From Treponema sp. (GTDB taxonomy: Bacteria; Spirochaetota; Spirochaetia; Treponematales; Breznakiellaceae), in assembly GCA_031259515.1 (NCBI GenBank), contig JAIRLK010000237.1, positions 1 to 5,957 on the forward strand: a stretch of DNA of 5,957 bases. Reading direction: 5' to 3'. Both the position numbers and the translations under genes were made by a program. The notes beneath the pieces are model-generated. The model was not told the origin of the DNA. It was given only the letters and a program-made list of their open reading frames with translations, and searched no databases. How positions within the stretch are numbered: the stretch's first letter is position 1; each line of letters begins with the position of its first letter. Shown in pieces: positions 5,906 through 5,957 of the stretch.

Positions 5906-5917
5906 GGAGCCTGCAAG

Positions 5918-5949
5918 GTATAAATATGCAATAAATTGCATATTTATAC
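5918..5949. repeat. 32-base perfect AT-rich palindrome
   Basis: The 15-base arm at 5918-5932 (GTATAAATATGCAAT) is matched exactly by its reverse complement at 5935-5949, with AA between them. It shares TTGCATATT with the inner hairpin of the preceding terminator (5864-5872 and 5936-5944). It could be a second, two-way terminator, an operator for a gene beyond the right edge, or the end of a small repeat element. No T-rich tail longer than TATTTTAT is visible before the window ends. Confidence 0.65.
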
Positions 5950-5957
5950 TATTTTAT

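Noticed and set aside
5645..5941. 98-codon minus-strand frame over the end of the transglutaminase-like gene
   Set aside because: It crosses the terminator hairpins, opposes a well-supported gene, and has no recognisable protein features.

Overview
The window looks like a bacterial chromosome segment with moderately high GC in the genes and AT-rich control regions. Strong Shine-Dalgarno sites (AAGGAGGA, AAAGGAG) precede most genes and sigma70-like TATAAT boxes occur in the one long intergenic gap. Nothing fixes the taxon. The gene content and a secreted transglutaminase/helical-repeat protein would fit a spirochaete (Treponema-like) or a clostridial-type anaerobe; this is a low-confidence inference.

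Left part (1-3969, minus strand): a four-gene cluster with short gaps (27, 10 and 36 nt) that reads as one operon transcribed right to left. In order of transcription it encodes (i) a biotin carboxylase with a second, cytidylate-kinase-like domain fused in frame to its C-terminus, (ii) a 75-residue biotin carrier protein, (iii) PxpA (LamB/YcsF family, 5-oxoprolinase subunit A), and (iv) an NRAMP/YcsG-like membrane transporter that runs off the left edge. The 5-oxoprolinase partners PxpB and PxpC (KipI/KipA-like, related to the carboxyltransferase part of urea carboxylase) are not in the window and may lie beyond position 1. Together the genes suggest uptake of a substrate by the transporter and its processing by a PxpA-containing enzyme. 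A biotin carboxylase/carrier pair may feed the same pathway. The real substrate is not shown by the sequence.

Middle (about 3985-4285): a divergent intergenic region of about 300 bases. It carries a candidate promoter for the leftward operon (TATAAT on the minus strand at 4067-4072), an imperfect 21-bp-period direct repeat (4167-4201), a strong GC-rich hairpin (4214-4246), and a good candidate promoter for the rightward gene (4251-4279). That promoter lies so close to the ATG at 4286 that the mRNA may be leaderless.

Right part (4286-5839, plus strand): a 517-residue, probably exported, protein with a transglutaminase-like Cys-His-Asp site followed by an alpha-helical repeat region. It is followed by 118 bases packed with inverted repeats: a nested hairpin that probably ends transcription, and a 32-base perfect palindrome.

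The most unusual points are the biotin carboxylase/kinase-like fusion in a pxpA operon, the loss of both canonical metal-binding motifs in the NRAMP-like transporter, and the dense secondary structure around the right-hand gene.
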